Shown: positions 27,136 to 36,954 of the stretch, piece by piece
Numbering within the stretch: the first letter of the stretch is position 1
Layout: every line of letters starts with the position of its first letter
Source of the DNA: Myroides phaeus
GTDB lineage: Bacteria; Bacteroidota; Bacteroidia; Flavobacteriales; Flavobacteriaceae
Assembly (NCBI RefSeq): GCF_900099675.1
Contig: NZ_FNDQ01000011.1
Span: forward strand, 1 to 64,000
Length of the DNA stretch: 64,000 bases
Reading direction: 5' to 3'
The notes under the pieces: model-generated
Told to the model about the DNA's origin: nothing
Databases searched by the model: none
The model's input: only the letters and a program-made list of their open reading frames with translations
Translations under genes and position numbers: made by a program

Positions 27136-29472
27136 TTACGACAAAACCTGTAGTTTGGCAAACCTTAGTAGCAATTTTTTAATCCCTCCTACATCAAATT
27201 TTATTTCAGCTTTCTTATCAGCCCCTACTCCTTCTAAATTCAAGATTACTCCTTTCCCAAATCTTTCATGCATTACGGTTTGGCCAACAATTAACCCTTG
27301 ATTATCAGCTGCAACACCAGTACTTTTTGAACTTGAATTTACTGGCTTAAGTTTGCGGATATTTCTATCTTGCTTAGGTTCTTCGCTATTAGTAATATAA
27401 GCTGGAGGAGTACCATTCTCTGGCTTTTTTAACCTTAATTTACTTTTATCTACGTCACCAAATATATCAGCATTGATAGTTGGTTTATAGCGATAGTTTG
27501 TTTCAACAGGAGTTAAATACTCTAAGTATTGATCATCTATCTCTTCAATAAATCTTGATGGATCACAATCAACTAATTTTCCCCAACGATATCTTGATTG
27601 AGCGTAAGTCAAATACGCCTGATGTTCTGCACGGGTTAATGCCACATAGAATAGACGTCTTTCTTCTTCCAACTCACTACGCGTATTCATACTCATCGCG
27701 CTTGGAAACAAATCTTCCTCCATTCCAACACAAAATACGGTTGGAAACTCAAGTCCTTTTGCCAAGTGAATAGTCATCAAGGCCACACGGTCATCTTCTC
27801 CTGTATCCTTGTCTAAATCAGTAGCTAAAGCCACATCTTCAAGAAATTCACTTAAAGACCCTCTTGCTCCATCTACCTCTTTCTGTCCTTCAATAAAATC
27901 CTTAATACCATTCAGTAACTCCTCAATGTTTTCCATACGAGTAATACCTTCAGGCGTTGTATCTTTTCTAAGTTCTTGTACTAATCCTGTTTTTTTGGCT
28001 ATATGCTCTGTTAACTGATACGCATCCATAGTTTCATCCAAAGCTTGAAAAGCCTTAATCATTAAACCAAAATCGCTCAATTTGTTACGAGTACCAGCAG
28101 TAATCTTTAAGTCTATTTTATCAATATGCTCAATAATCTCATAGATAGAACGTTTATAATGATTAGCAGCAATAGTTAATTTATCCATTGTTGTATTTCC
28201 AATACCACGGGCTGGATAGTTAATTACACGTACCAAAGCCTCTTCATCCTTTGGATTAATAACTAATCTAAGGTAACTTAAAACATCCTTGATCTCTTTT
28301 CTTTGGTAAAACGATAATCCTCCGTAAATACGATAAGGAATATCTTTTTTGCGCAATGCATCTTCCATAGCTCGAGATTGTGCGTTGGTTCTATATAGGA
28401 TAGCAAAATCACCATTATTTTTTTGATTTACCATTTTCTCTTCAAAAATGGTTGAAGCAACAAAGCGACCTTCTTCTCCATCTGTTAATGAACGGTGTAC
28501 TTTAATCTTTGGCCCAAAATCATTAGCAGTCCAAACTACCTTTTCAAGCTTCACTTTATTCTTGTCGATAACAGTATTTGCTGCTTCAACAATATTACGT
28601 GTAGAACGATAGTTTTGCTCCAAACGATAGGTTTGTACTCCCTCATAATCCTTTTGGAAGTTAAGAATGTTGTTGATGTTTGCTCCACGGAAAGCATAAA
28701 TACTTTGCGCATCATCACCAACTACACATATATTTTGAAAACGATCAGACAAAGCACGTACAATCAAATACTGCGAGTGATTTGTATCTTGGTACTCATC
28801 TACTAAAATGTATCTAAAGCGATCTTGATACTTTGCCAACACATCAGGAAAACGTGTCAATAATTCATTTGTCTTTAAAAGCAAATCATCAAAATCCATT
28901 GCTCCTGACTTAAAACATCTTTCTACGTAGTTATTGTAAATCTCACCAATACGCGGACGTTTACTCATAGCATCTGCTTCTTGTAACTCCGGATTTTCAA
29001 AATAAGATTTAACAGTGATCAAACTGTTTTTATAAGATGAAATACGGCTAAGTACTTCTTTAGGTTTATAGATATCACGATCTAATTGCATCTCTTTAAT
29101 AATCTGACCGATTAAACGCTGACTATCTTGAGAATCATAAATAGAGAAGTTTCCCGGATACCCAAGTCTATCCGATTCAGCTCTTAAAATCTTAGCAAAA
29201 ACAGAGTGGAAAGTTCCCATCCATAAATTTTTAGCCTCAGAATTACCTACTATTTGAGCAATTCTGTGTTTCATTTCACGAGCTGCTTTATTTGTAAATG
29301 TCAATGCTAAAATATTAAACGCATCAACACCTTGATGCATTAAATAAGCAATACGTAAAGTTAAAACCCTTGTCTTACCCGAACCTGCTCCCGCTATCAC
29401 TATCATTGGTCCATCTTTCTGAAGGACAGGCGCTCTTTGAGCCTCATTTAATTGATCAATATAATTTTGCAT
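27136..29472 (-). CDS. pcrA: UvrD/PcrA-type ATP-dependent DNA helicase
   Basis: A 778-residue superfamily 1A 3'-5' helicase acting in repair and in clearing replication conflicts. The motifs appear in order: LNEAQRAPV (Q motif), AGAGSGKTRVL (Walker A, about 29-39), ALTFTNKAAREM, LVDEYQDTN (Walker B), VVGDDAQSIYAFRGA, LEQNYRS, TIHLAKGLEFPTVF and ALTRAE. The C-terminal tail ends in a Tudor-like domain (GQTVMHERFGKGVILNLEG) that binds RNA polymerase in PcrA. The ATG at 29472 is preferred because the TTG 24 nt upstream is the end of the promoter element. Confidence 0.95.
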   Translation of the reverse strand: MQNYIDQLNEAQRAPVLQKDGPMIVIAGAGSGKTRVLTLRIAYLMHQGVDAFNILALTFTNKAAREMKHRIAQIVGNSEAKNLWMGTFHSVFAKILRAESDRLGYPGNFSIYDSQDSQRLIGQIIKEMQLDRDIYKPKEVLSRISSYKNSLITVKSYFENPELQEADAMSKRPRIGEIYNNYVERCFKSGAMDFDDLLLKTNELLTRFPDVLAKYQDRFRYILVDEYQDTNHSQYLIVRALSDRFQNICVVGDDAQSIYAFRGANINNILNFQKDYEGVQTYRLEQNYRSTRNIVEAANTVIDKNKVKLEKVVWTANDFGPKIKVHRSLTDGEEGRFVASTIFEEKMVNQKNNGDFAILYRTNAQSRAMEDALRKKDIPYRIYGGLSFYQRKEIKDVLSYLRLVINPKDEEALVRVINYPARGIGNTTMDKLTIAANHYKRSIYEIIEHIDKIDLKITAGTRNKLSDFGLMIKAFQALDETMDAYQLTEHIAKKTGLVQELRKDTTPEGITRMENIEELLNGIKDFIEGQKEVDGARGSLSEFLEDVALATDLDKDTGEDDRVALMTIHLAKGLEFPTVFCVGMEEDLFPSAMSMNTRSELEEERRLFYVALTRAEHQAYLTYAQSRYRWGKLVDCDPSRFIEEIDDQYLEYLTPVETNYRYKPTINADIFGDVDKSKLRLKKPENGTPPAYITNSEEPKQDRNIRKLKPVNSSSKSTGVAADNQGLIVGQTVMHERFGKGVILNLEGVGADKKAEIKFDVGGIKKLLLRFAKLQVLS

Positions 29473-29493
29473 ATCTATTTCCTCGAAAAAGTT

Positions 29494-29524
29494 CAAAATT
29501 ACAATTCCTATCCCTTTATAACAA
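29494..29524 (-). promoter_or_regulatory. pcrA promoter
   Basis: On the minus strand TTG at 29524-29522, 20 bp, TAATTTTG at 29501-29494, 21 bp before the ATG at 29472. Confidence 0.7.
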
Positions 29525-29567
29525 GTTATTGATGTTATAAAAAATTATGCCAGATAATATTATTCCC

Positions 29568-29575
29568 TATTTTTG
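29568..29575 (+). promoter_or_regulatory. -7 element for membrane-anchored protein gene
   Basis: TATTTTTG, 18 bp before the ATG at 29594. Confidence 0.6.
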
Positions 29576-29593
29576 TACCAAATCAAAAAAGCT

Positions 29594-30136
29594 ATGAAAA
29601 CAGATTTTATATTAGAGATTATAGGATATACGTTACCTGCTTTAACTACTGCAGCATTGTCTTACGTATATTTTAGTAAAATCTTAGAGCGTCAGTCTAA
29701 AAAAGACTTCTACTTATTAGAACAATTAAAGAAAAAAGAAGAAAATAAAGCTACTATTGACACTACAGCTTTGAAGCTACAAGCTTGTGAAAGGTTAGTT
29801 ATCTTAATTGAACGCATTGATTTAAAGAAGTTGGTATTGCGTATAGAACCTGTTTCTGAGGATAAAAACACTTATCAATTTGCTTTAATACAACATATTG
29901 AACAAGAGTTTGATTATAATATCTCCCAACAAATTTACGTTACAAATGAACTATGGCAAATAGTACTTCAAACTAAAAATACAATTATCTCATCAGTACA
30001 TCAAACAGCGCAACATCCATCAGTAGCTAATGCTACTGCGTTAAGAGAAGTATTACTTACTGAAAACATTCAGTTACAACGTAAAATAGAAATAGCCCTT
30101 TCTGCCATTCGATTAGAAGCAGATAGCTTATTATAA
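29594..30136 (+). CDS. Membrane-anchored protein, conserved in flavobacteria
   Basis: A 180-residue protein from the ATG at 29594 (MKTDFILEIIGYTLPALTTAAL). One N-terminal membrane segment (about 7-27) is followed by a short basic stretch (ILERQSKKDF) and a helical cytoplasmic domain with ACERLVILIERIDLKKLVLRI and a hydrophobic C-terminal region. This matches a flavobacterial conserved hypothetical (I recall it as DUF7935, not certain). It is 19 bp before the DUF4197 gene, so likely the same transcript. Confidence 0.75.
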   Translation: MKTDFILEIIGYTLPALTTAALSYVYFSKILERQSKKDFYLLEQLKKKEENKATIDTTALKLQACERLVILIERIDLKKLVLRIEPVSEDKNTYQFALIQHIEQEFDYNISQQIYVTNELWQIVLQTKNTIISSVHQTAQHPSVANATALREVLLTENIQLQRKIEIALSAIRLEADSLL

Positions 30137-30155
30137 TTTAAACATAAATAACATA

Positions 30156-30980
30156 ATGAAAAACAAATTTTTGGTTCTGGCATTAGCTATTACATTAACA
30201 GGTGGAGTAGCTTTACCAATGCAAGCTCAAAAGAAACAAACAACAACGACGTTACTTAACAGCTTGAGCCAAGACAAAGCAGCAAACGGACTTAAAGAAG
30301 CACTTACTAAAGGTATTACTGACCAAGTGAGTACGTTAACTCAAAAAGATGGTTTCTTTAAAAATGAATTGGTTAAAATTTTATTACCTGAAGAAATTCA
30401 AAAAGTTGATAAAACACTAAGAAAAATCGGAATGGGTAGTTTAGCTGATCAAGGTTTACTTTTACTTAATAGAGCTGCTGAATCAGCTGTGAAGGAAGCT
30501 ACTCCTATCTTTTTAGATGCTGTTCAAAATATTTCCTTTAATGACGCTAAAAATATTTTAATTGGAGGAGAATCTGCTGCCACTGACTACTTACAAACAA
30601 ACACAAAAACTGCTTTATACAAAAAGTTTTCTCCTGTTATTAACGAGTCTTTAGCTACAGTTGGTGCAGATAAAGTATGGGAAACTATCTTTTCTACGTA
30701 TAACAATTTACCATTAGTTTCTCCTGTAAACACAGATTTAACAGATTACGTTACTAATGAAACAATGAGTGGAGTTTTCAAAATGATTGCTGTTGAAGAG
30801 AATAAAATTCGAGCAAACTCTGGACTTGCCAGAAATACAAAACTCTTGCAAGATGTATTCTCAATTCAAGATAATTTAAAGAAGAGTGGACAAAAAAGCA
30901 CATCAAGCAATTCTAAAGATAAAAAATCAGAGAAAAAACAGGAAAAGAAGTCTTTGTTTAAAGGATTAAATATTTTTTAG
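30156..30980 (+). CDS. DUF4197 domain secreted protein
   Basis: A 274-residue exported protein. The signal peptide is MKNKFLVLALAITLTGGVALPMQAQ (about 1-25). DUF4197 follows: LKEALTKGITDQVSTLTQKDGFFKNELVKILLPEEI, GMGSLADQGLLLLNRAAESAVKEATPIF, then the conserved TDYLQTNTKTALYKKFSPVI and the C-terminal TMSGVFKMIAVEENKIRAN. A lysine-rich tail ends in LFKGLNIF. Family function is unknown; it is periplasmic or lipoprotein-like in most relatives. Second gene of a two-gene unit. Confidence 0.87.
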   Translation: MKNKFLVLALAITLTGGVALPMQAQKKQTTTTLLNSLSQDKAANGLKEALTKGITDQVSTLTQKDGFFKNELVKILLPEEIQKVDKTLRKIGMGSLADQGLLLLNRAAESAVKEATPIFLDAVQNISFNDAKNILIGGESAATDYLQTNTKTALYKKFSPVINESLATVGADKVWETIFSTYNNLPLVSPVNTDLTDYVTNETMSGVFKMIAVEENKIRANSGLARNTKLLQDVFSIQDNLKKSGQKSTSSNSKDKKSEKKQEKKSLFKGLNIF

Positions 30981-31092
30981 ATAAATAAATAAAATAACAT
31001 TTATATAACATTCAATTAACCGCTATTATCAAATTATTTTCTGAAATTTGTTTTATCAAAAATGATTGATTTCATAATAGTTAGGGTTAGTT

Positions 31093-31128
31093 AAAAAGCG
31101 AGTAATGAAAATTACTCGCTTTTTCTTT
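31093..31128. terminator. Bidirectional terminator
   Basis: Fourteen-bp perfect stem AAAAAGCGAGTAAT with ATTACTCGCTTTTT around GAAA. The 110 bp before it are AT-rich and empty. Confidence 0.88.
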
Positions 31129-31927
31129 ATTCTATTCTTTCATGTATCTGTTTGAAGTAATCAAATGCTCTAAATAGATGAGTACCATGCCAAGAGAACA
31201 TTTCTCCATCTACAAAAACGGTTTTTCCGTGATGTGTGAAACGACCTATTTCAAAAGCGTGTTCTTCTTTAAAAGGAAACGGCTCTGATGATAAAAATAC
31301 CAACTCTGGATCTCCCTGAATACGAATCTTTCTCAATTCTATTTCAGGGTATCTTTCCTCTCTGTTAGCATAAACGTTTTCAAACTTACAAAGAGTCATC
31401 AATTCATTGATAAACGTATCTTTACCAGCTACCATAAATGGCTCTCTCCAAATAAAATAAGCAGCTGTGTAACTTGGTTTATCACTTACAAAAGACATAA
31501 AATCTTTCTGAGCAAAACGCAATTTATCAATCCACTTTCTTGATTCTGTACGTTTGTTAAACAACACACCAAAATCTTCTATCATCTTCAAATTATCCTC
31601 TAATGTGATAACATCCGTTACCCAAACAGGACAAATCTCTTTTAAGCTTTCTACTATTTCTAAAGTATTTTCTTCTTTATTGCAAATAATAATATCTGGC
31701 TCTAATAATCTTATTTTCTCTTTGTGTACCTTTTTAGTTCCTCCAACGTTAGTCTTCGTAACTTTTAAATGATATGGATGTACACAAAATTTAGTAATCC
31801 CAACAATCTCATCTTCCAGTCCTAAGTCAAACAATGTTTCTGTTTGTGAAGGAACCAAAGACACAATTCGTTTCGGTCTACTTGTAAAAGTATGTTCTTG
31901 ACCTATTTGGTCTTTTAATACAATCAT
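31127..31927 (-). CDS. Metal-chelate substrate-binding-like protein
   Basis: A 266-residue protein with the fold of BtuF/FhuD-type ABC substrate-binding proteins (helical-backbone metal receptor): RPKRIVSLVPSQTETLFDLGLEDEIVGITKFCVHP at about 17-51, VGGTKKVHKEKIRLLEPDIIIC, AAYFIWREPFMVAGKDTFINEL. It has no signal peptide or lipobox and therefore seems to be cytoplasmic, a known variant in Bacteroidota with unclear role. It begins 3 bp after pyrF ends, so both are on one transcript. No permease or ATPase gene is near. Confidence 0.85.
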   Translation of the reverse strand: MIVLKDQIGQEHTFTSRPKRIVSLVPSQTETLFDLGLEDEIVGITKFCVHPYHLKVTKTNVGGTKKVHKEKIRLLEPDIIICNKEENTLEIVESLKEICPVWVTDVITLEDNLKMIEDFGVLFNKRTESRKWIDKLRFAQKDFMSFVSDKPSYTAAYFIWREPFMVAGKDTFINELMTLCKFENVYANREERYPEIELRKIRIQGDPELVFLSSEPFPFKEEHAFEIGRFTHHGKTVFVDGEMFSWHGTHLFRAFDYFKQIHERIE

Positions 31928-31930
31928 TGC

Positions 31931-32752
31931 TTATAGCTTATTTTTTATTATCTCTTCCATTTCTTTTTGTAGAACAAGAGCCTCTTCTCGCGCTCTTTCA
32001 GCAAAATCAGTACCATTAGAAGCATAGATAATTCCTCGTGATGAATTGATTAATAAACCTACTTGACTATTAAACCCAAACTCACATACATCTTTTAAAC
32101 TACCTCCTTGTGCTCCAACTCCAGGAACAAGTAGGAAACTATCCGGAACTATCTTTCTGATTTCTTTGAAATACTCTGCTTTGGTAGCTCCTACCACATA
32201 CATTAGGTTTTCAGAGTTTTTGTAAGACTTAGAAGTTTCCAAAACTACTTGGTACAATTCCTTATCTCCTACCTTCTGAGTTTGATAATCAAACGCTCCT
32301 TTATTTGAAGTTAAAGCTAACAAAATAGTGTGTTTGTTTTCAAACTCTAAAAAGGGTTCTACTGAATCTTTTCCCATATATGGAGCAACAGTTACACTGT
32401 CAAAAGCCATATCTTCAAAAAATGCCTTTGCATACATAGTAGCTGTATTTCCAATGTCTCCACGTTTAGCATCAGCAATGGTGTACACCTCAGGATAATT
32501 TGCATTCAAATAATCAATCGTTTTCTTCAAAGAAGTCCATCCTTTTAGTCCGTACGCTTCATAGAAAGCAATATTTGGTTTGTATGCCACAGTGATGTCG
32601 TGCGTAGCATCAATAATAGCTTTATTAAAACTAAAGATAGGATCTTCCTCTTGTAGAAAAGTAGCTGGAATCTTTGCTAAATCAACGTCTAATCCGATAC
32701 AAAGAAATGATTTCTTCTTAACTATTTGTTCTACTAATTGTTGTGTTGTCAT
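31931..32752 (-). CDS. pyrF: Orotidine-5'-phosphate decarboxylase
   Basis: PyrF catalyses the last step of UMP synthesis. At 273 residues it is the longer, type-2 form (as in mycobacteria and myxobacteria). The active-site block [22 protein letters not shown], about 89-110, carries the paired lysine and aspartates. [16 protein letters not shown] and [13 protein letters not shown] bind phosphate. It is located with prfA upstream (73 bp) and the substrate-binding-like gene downstream. Confidence 0.95.
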   Translation of the reverse strand: MTTQQLVEQIVKKKSFLCIGLDVDLAKIPATFLQEEDPIFSFNKAIIDATHDITVAYKPNIAFYEAYGLKGWTSLKKTIDYLNANYPEVYTIADAKRGDIGNTATMYAKAFFEDMAFDSVTVAPYMGKDSVEPFLEFENKHTILLALTSNKGAFDYQTQKVGDKELYQVVLETSKSYKNSENLMYVVGATKAEYFKEIRKIVPDSFLLVPGVGAQGGSLKDVCEFGFNSQVGLLINSSRGIIYASNGTDFAERAREEALVLQKEMEEIIKNKL

Positions 32753-32825
32753 GGTAGTATAAGTTTAAAAAAAACCACACAATACAAATAACGTATGTGT
32801 GGTTATATAAGTTCATTAAAATAAA

Positions 32826-33899
32826 TTAGAATACTTCGCTTTCTTTAAGCTTCTCAGTATTGCTAACTAATTGTAATTCATCAATAATTTTCTGGATATT
32901 TCCGTTCATAACACCATCCAAATCATATAACGTCAAACCAATACGGTGATCCGTTACACGTCCTTGTGGGTAGTTATAAGTTCTAATCTTAGCAGATCTA
33001 TCTCCACTACTAACTTGTGAGCTACGTTTTTGAGCATCTACAGCTTGTTTCTTAGCTAACTCCATTTCGTATAAACGAGAACGCAATACAGATAAAGCTT
33101 TATCTTTATTCTTATGTTGTGATTTCTCATCTTGACATTGAGCTACTAATCCTGTTGGAATATGCGTCATACGTACAGCTGATTTAGTTGTATTTACTGA
33201 CTGACCTCCAGGACCTGATGAACAGAATAAGTCAATACGAACATCATTCATATCAATTTGTACATCAAATTCCTCTGCTTCAGGTAATACCATTACAGTA
33301 GCAGCAGAAGTGTGAACACGTCCTTGGGTTTCAGTTTGTGGAACACGTTGTACACGGTGTACACCTGCTTCAAACTTCAACGTTCCGTATACGTCTTCTC
33401 CTGTTACTTCAAAGATAACCTCTTTATATCCACCAGCACTTCCTTCGTTAACATCTACAACAGAAGTTCTCCACCCTCTACTTTCACAGTATTTAGTGTA
33501 CATTCTGTATAAATCTCCTGCAAAGATACTTGCTTCATCACCACCAGTACCAGCACGTACCTCTACCATTACGTTCTTTGCATCCTCAGGATCCTTTGGT
33601 ATAAGTAAGAATTTAATCTCTTCTTCTAATTCAGGTAAACGTTCTTTAGCTTCATCTAATTGCATTTTAGCCATTTCTACCATCTCAGCATCACTACCGT
33701 CAGCGATGATTTCATTAGCTTCTTCAAGATTAGCTGTAAGATTCATATACTCAACTCGTTTATCAACAAGTTGTTTTAAATCTTTATATTCTTTATTTAA
33801 TTGTACGTAACGTTTTTGGTCAGCGATTACATCCGGCTGAATAATTAAGTCAGAAACTTCGTCAAAACGTTGCTTTATAATTTGTAGTCTATCTAACAT
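32826..33899 (-). CDS. prfA: Peptide chain release factor 1
   Basis: RF1 recognises UAA and UAG stop codons. The 357-residue protein has the GGQ motif at 231-233 in [24 protein letters not shown], which triggers peptide release, and the RF1 C-terminal signature [19 protein letters not shown]. The N-terminal coiled domain is present. The -7 element TAACTTTG is at 33929-33936. Downstream lie pyrF and another gene on the same strand. Confidence 0.97.
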   Translation of the reverse strand: MLDRLQIIKQRFDEVSDLIIQPDVIADQKRYVQLNKEYKDLKQLVDKRVEYMNLTANLEEANEIIADGSDAEMVEMAKMQLDEAKERLPELEEEIKFLLIPKDPEDAKNVMVEVRAGTGGDEASIFAGDLYRMYTKYCESRGWRTSVVDVNEGSAGGYKEVIFEVTGEDVYGTLKFEAGVHRVQRVPQTETQGRVHTSAATVMVLPEAEEFDVQIDMNDVRIDLFCSSGPGGQSVNTTKSAVRMTHIPTGLVAQCQDEKSQHKNKDKALSVLRSRLYEMELAKKQAVDAQKRSSQVSSGDRSAKIRTYNYPQGRVTDHRIGLTLYDLDGVMNGNIQKIIDELQLVSNTEKLKESEVF

Positions 33900-33928
33900 A
33901 TCTTAAAATAGATAATTTATTTGGAATG

Positions 33929-33936
33929 CAAAGTTA
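33929..33936 (-). promoter_or_regulatory. -7 element of prfA promoter
   Basis: TAACTTTG, 30 bp before the prfA ATG. It is directly beside the terminator of the previous gene. Confidence 0.6.
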
Positions 33937-33970
33937 AAAAAAAAGAGGAATATTTAGTAATATTCCTCTT
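33937..33970 (-). terminator. Terminator after YceI-like lipoprotein gene
   Basis: Ten-bp perfect stem GAGGAATATT with AATATTCCTC around a 4-nt loop, followed leftwards by nine or more T on the minus strand. Confidence 0.82.
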
Positions 33971-33991
33971 CAATTCGGTATTTATTGCAAA

Positions 33992-34588
33992 TTATTTTTT
34001 AATCTCTACTGCAATCTCTACATCACTCCATGTTTTACCAGCGTGTAAATCTTTACAAGCTTCGTGTAAACTATCAAATGCAGTTTGTGCTACGAAATCC
34101 CCTAATATATCAATTGATCCGTTGATTTTCATAGTATTGCCTTCTACAACATAAGTAAACTCTTTCTCTTTTGTTACCCCATTCATTGTTAAGTTTACTA
34201 CAACTTTTCCGTCTTTGAACTCTCCAAAGAAACCATTGATATTCCCAACCATTTTAGCAAAGAATTCAACTTTTAATTTCTCATCTCTACCAGCATCATT
34301 TGTGCTAACAGTTGATGTTGTTACGATAAATGCAGCTCCTTTTAAAGATTCTTCTAACGTTGTAGCTTCTTTAACATCAAGTAATTTCACATCTGAGAAC
34401 GTACCTTTAACCCCTACTTTCTCAGGTGTTTTAAAAGCAGTCCACTCAATCGAATGAGTTAATTCTGTTTTTGCAGTTTCAACTTGTTCTGTTGTTTCTG
34501 TAACTACATCTTTATTCTCTTCTTTTTTTTGCCCACAAGACATTACTAAAAGCCCCATCATTGTGATAGCTAAAAACGATTTTTTCAT
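33992..34588 (-). CDS. YceI-like domain lipoprotein
   Basis: A 198-residue lipoprotein: MKKSFLAITMMGLLVMSC with the modified cysteine at residue 18, then an acidic linker to about 42. The rest is a YceI-type lipocalin-like barrel: HSIEWTAFKTPEKVGVKGTFSDVKL, TTSTVSTNDAGRDEKLKVEFFAKMV, VVNLTMNGVTKEKEFTYVVEGNTMKINGSIDIL. YceI proteins bind isoprenoid-type lipids in the periplasm. It is a single gene with its own promoter (TATATTTG at 34645-34652) and terminator. Confidence 0.87.
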   Translation of the reverse strand: MKKSFLAITMMGLLVMSCGQKKEENKDVVTETTEQVETAKTELTHSIEWTAFKTPEKVGVKGTFSDVKLLDVKEATTLEESLKGAAFIVTTSTVSTNDAGRDEKLKVEFFAKMVGNINGFFGEFKDGKVVVNLTMNGVTKEKEFTYVVEGNTMKINGSIDILGDFVAQTAFDSLHEACKDLHAGKTWSDVEIAVEIKK

Positions 34589-34644
34589 ATTATAAGAGTT
34601 TTTAAATTTTTGTTTTTGCCAAATTACAAATTCTAATTCGTTGG

Positions 34645-34652
34645 CAAATATA
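34645..34652 (-). promoter_or_regulatory. -7 element for YceI-like gene
   Basis: TATATTTG. A TTG lies 22 bp upstream at 34677-34675. The leader would be about 50 nt. Confidence 0.6.
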
Positions 34653-34740
34653 ATATTGTCTTAAAATTAGTAATCAATATAAATAATTACTTAAATTCTA
34701 TCATATTTACAATTAATTAGTCTTATGAACGTTCTTTTTT

Positions 34741-34787
34741 TGAAAAACAAAAAGAGCTGCATCTTTTTACAAGATACAGCTCTTTGT
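34741..34787 (-). terminator. Terminator after pepD
   Basis: AAAGAGCTGCATCTT (34751-34765) pairs with AAGATACAGCTCTTT (34771-34785) with one mismatch; T-rich on the minus strand. Confidence 0.8.
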
Positions 34788-34806
34788 TTTATATAATCTA
34801 AACAGA

Positions 34807-36282
34807 TTATTGTTTTACAGGAATTTCCTTTAAAATTTGCAATACAAATTTCCAGAACTTCTGAACAGATGCAATGTTTGCTCTTTCTACTGGAGAGTGA
34901 GCTCCTCTAATTGTAGGACCAAAAGAAATCATATCCATATCAGGATAATTAGTTCCTAAAATACCACACTCTAATCCAGCGTGACAAGCAACTACATTTG
35001 GTTTCTCCCCTACTTGTCTTTCATAAATATCAACTAAGATGTCTTTAATTTCAGATTCAGCGTTTGGACTCCATCCTGGGTAAGAACCTGAAAATTCAAC
35101 TTCACATCCCATTAATTCAAAAGCAGAACGCAATCCGTTAGCAACATCCATTTTAGATGATTCTACAGATGATCTTGTTAAACATTTTACTGTTAATTTA
35201 CCATCAGCTACATCTACTTTAGCAATGTTGTTTGATGCTTCAACTAAGTCTTCAAAATCAGGACTTAATCTATAAACTCCATTGTGAGCTGTTTGCATTG
35301 AACGTACAAAGAAATATTGTGCCATAGGAGGCATAACTTTCTTAGGCATATCAGCATCTTCTAATCTTTCGAAAATAACTTCTAAATTAGGGTCTACTGT
35401 ATGTAATTCAGCTTTAATATCATCAACAATTGTATTCATATCGAAAACAAAAGCTTCGTCATATACTTTAGCAATAATCACTTCAGCTACACTCTCACGA
35501 GGAATAGCATTACGTAAACTTCCACCTTTGATTTTTGCAATTTGTAATCCGAAATTATCGAAAGCATCAAATAACAAACGGTTCATAATTTTGTTAGCAT
35601 TACCTAACCCTTTATGAATATCCATTCCTGAGTGACCTCCGTGTAATCCTTTTACTGTAATTCTGTAACCAACTGAAGCCTCTGGAGTATCTTCTTCATC
35701 ATACTCTGCAGATGCAGTTACATCAATACCACCAGCACATCCGATATCAATCTCGTCATCTTCTTCTGTATCTAAATTTAAAAGAATTTCTCCTTCTAAC
35801 ATACCTCCTTGAAGGCCTTTAGCACCAGTCATTCCAGTTTCTTCATCAATTGTAAATAAAGCTTCAATTGCTGGGTGAGGAATATCAGTACTCTCTAAAA
35901 TAGCCATAATAGTAGCAACACCAATACCGTTATCAGCACCTAATGTTGTACCTTTTGCTCTAACCCATCCTTCTTCATCTACATACATTTCAATACCTTG
36001 TGTGTCGAAATCGAACTCAGTATCGTTATTTTTTTGGTGAACCATATCCAAGTGTGATTGCATCACAATTGTTTTTCTGTTCTCCATTCCTTCTGTTGCA
36101 GGTTTTTTAATGATGACATTTCCAACTTCATCTTTGATTGTTGCCAATCCCAAATCTTTTCCAAAATTCATCATGAACTCAATTACGCGTTCTTCTTTTT
36201 TAGAAGGACGTGGAACTGCGTTTAAATCAGCGAACTTATTCCATAATTGCTTAGGTTCTAAGCTTCTAACTTCTTGACTCAT
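34807..36282 (-). CDS. pepD: Aminoacyl-histidine dipeptidase (M20 family)
   Basis: A 491-residue cytosolic zinc dipeptidase (PepD/carnosinase type, M20). The metal ligands are visible in order: QSHLDMVHQK (His), LGADNGIGVA (bridging Asp), ALFTIDEETGMTGAKGL (catalytic Glu-Glu), LLNLDTEEDDEI (Asp) and a late His in GAHSPVERANI. The GLHGGHSGMDIHKG segment marks the lid/dimerisation domain. Length and start (MSQEVRSLEPKQLW) agree with relatives. Single gene. Confidence 0.94.
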   Translation of the reverse strand: MSQEVRSLEPKQLWNKFADLNAVPRPSKKEERVIEFMMNFGKDLGLATIKDEVGNVIIKKPATEGMENRKTIVMQSHLDMVHQKNNDTEFDFDTQGIEMYVDEEGWVRAKGTTLGADNGIGVATIMAILESTDIPHPAIEALFTIDEETGMTGAKGLQGGMLEGEILLNLDTEEDDEIDIGCAGGIDVTASAEYDEEDTPEASVGYRITVKGLHGGHSGMDIHKGLGNANKIMNRLLFDAFDNFGLQIAKIKGGSLRNAIPRESVAEVIIAKVYDEAFVFDMNTIVDDIKAELHTVDPNLEVIFERLEDADMPKKVMPPMAQYFFVRSMQTAHNGVYRLSPDFEDLVEASNNIAKVDVADGKLTVKCLTRSSVESSKMDVANGLRSAFELMGCEVEFSGSYPGWSPNAESEIKDILVDIYERQVGEKPNVVACHAGLECGILGTNYPDMDMISFGPTIRGAHSPVERANIASVQKFWKFVLQILKEIPVKQ

Positions 36283-36954
36283 ATATAAAATCTTTATTAA
36301 AATTCATATTACTTTTCAAATTTAGGATATTCTAAATAAAAAATATACTATTCTCTAATAAAATATCATTAATATCTACAATCTACTATTGCTTGCAATA
36401 TTACTATTCACTTATTTTAGAACCAAATTCGCTTAAGATAAGCTTCGTTTTAGGAATTATAGTTATTTATTAGCAACAAACATTTAAAATATGTTATTAA
36501 AAAAAAGTTGCTTTTATAGCTACTTCTATTGTTAATTTTTCTCCGATTATCAAAGCATATTACTTAAACCAATCTTATGCAATCCCAAAGCTACGCTAAA
36601 CTTAAATGTGTTTATTTTTTCTAATAAGTAATATAAAAAAGGCGAAAATTATTCAACTGATTTAAAGCTTCTTACTCTTTGTAAGAGAAAAACACCTTTC
36701 TTTTCTTACCCTGTCTTATTTTTTGGTATTAAATTTGTTACAGTAAAAAAACATTTTTACTAAATTATATGTGAAAAGACAGCATAAAGAGTAATTAATA
36801 CTTTTTATAGTAACCTTAAAAACCTCACTCTTTAAGGCAAATTAAATACTAAAAATCATTTAAAACTTATAATAACAAAAATAATTAAGATAAAATACTA
36901 CTTTTTTTATGAAAACATTATAAAAAAAATTATCTTAGCCAATAAATAATTGAC
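36283..36954. other. 670-bp gene-free AT-rich region
   Basis: Between pepD and the porin gene. I find no reading frame with protein-like composition, no strong hairpin and no copy of the 11-bp arrays. A weak -7-like TATCTTAG precedes the porin ATG by about 20 bp. A long untranslated or regulatory leader for the porin is possible but not shown. Confidence 0.4.

Noticed and set aside
31127..31927. Complete ABC importer for cobalamin or siderophore
   Set aside because: The binding protein lacks a signal peptide and there is no permease or ATPase gene beside it.
36283..36954. Hidden gene or structured RNA in the 670-bp gap before the porin gene
   Set aside because: No frame of convincing composition and no strong stem; only AT-rich sequence is visible.
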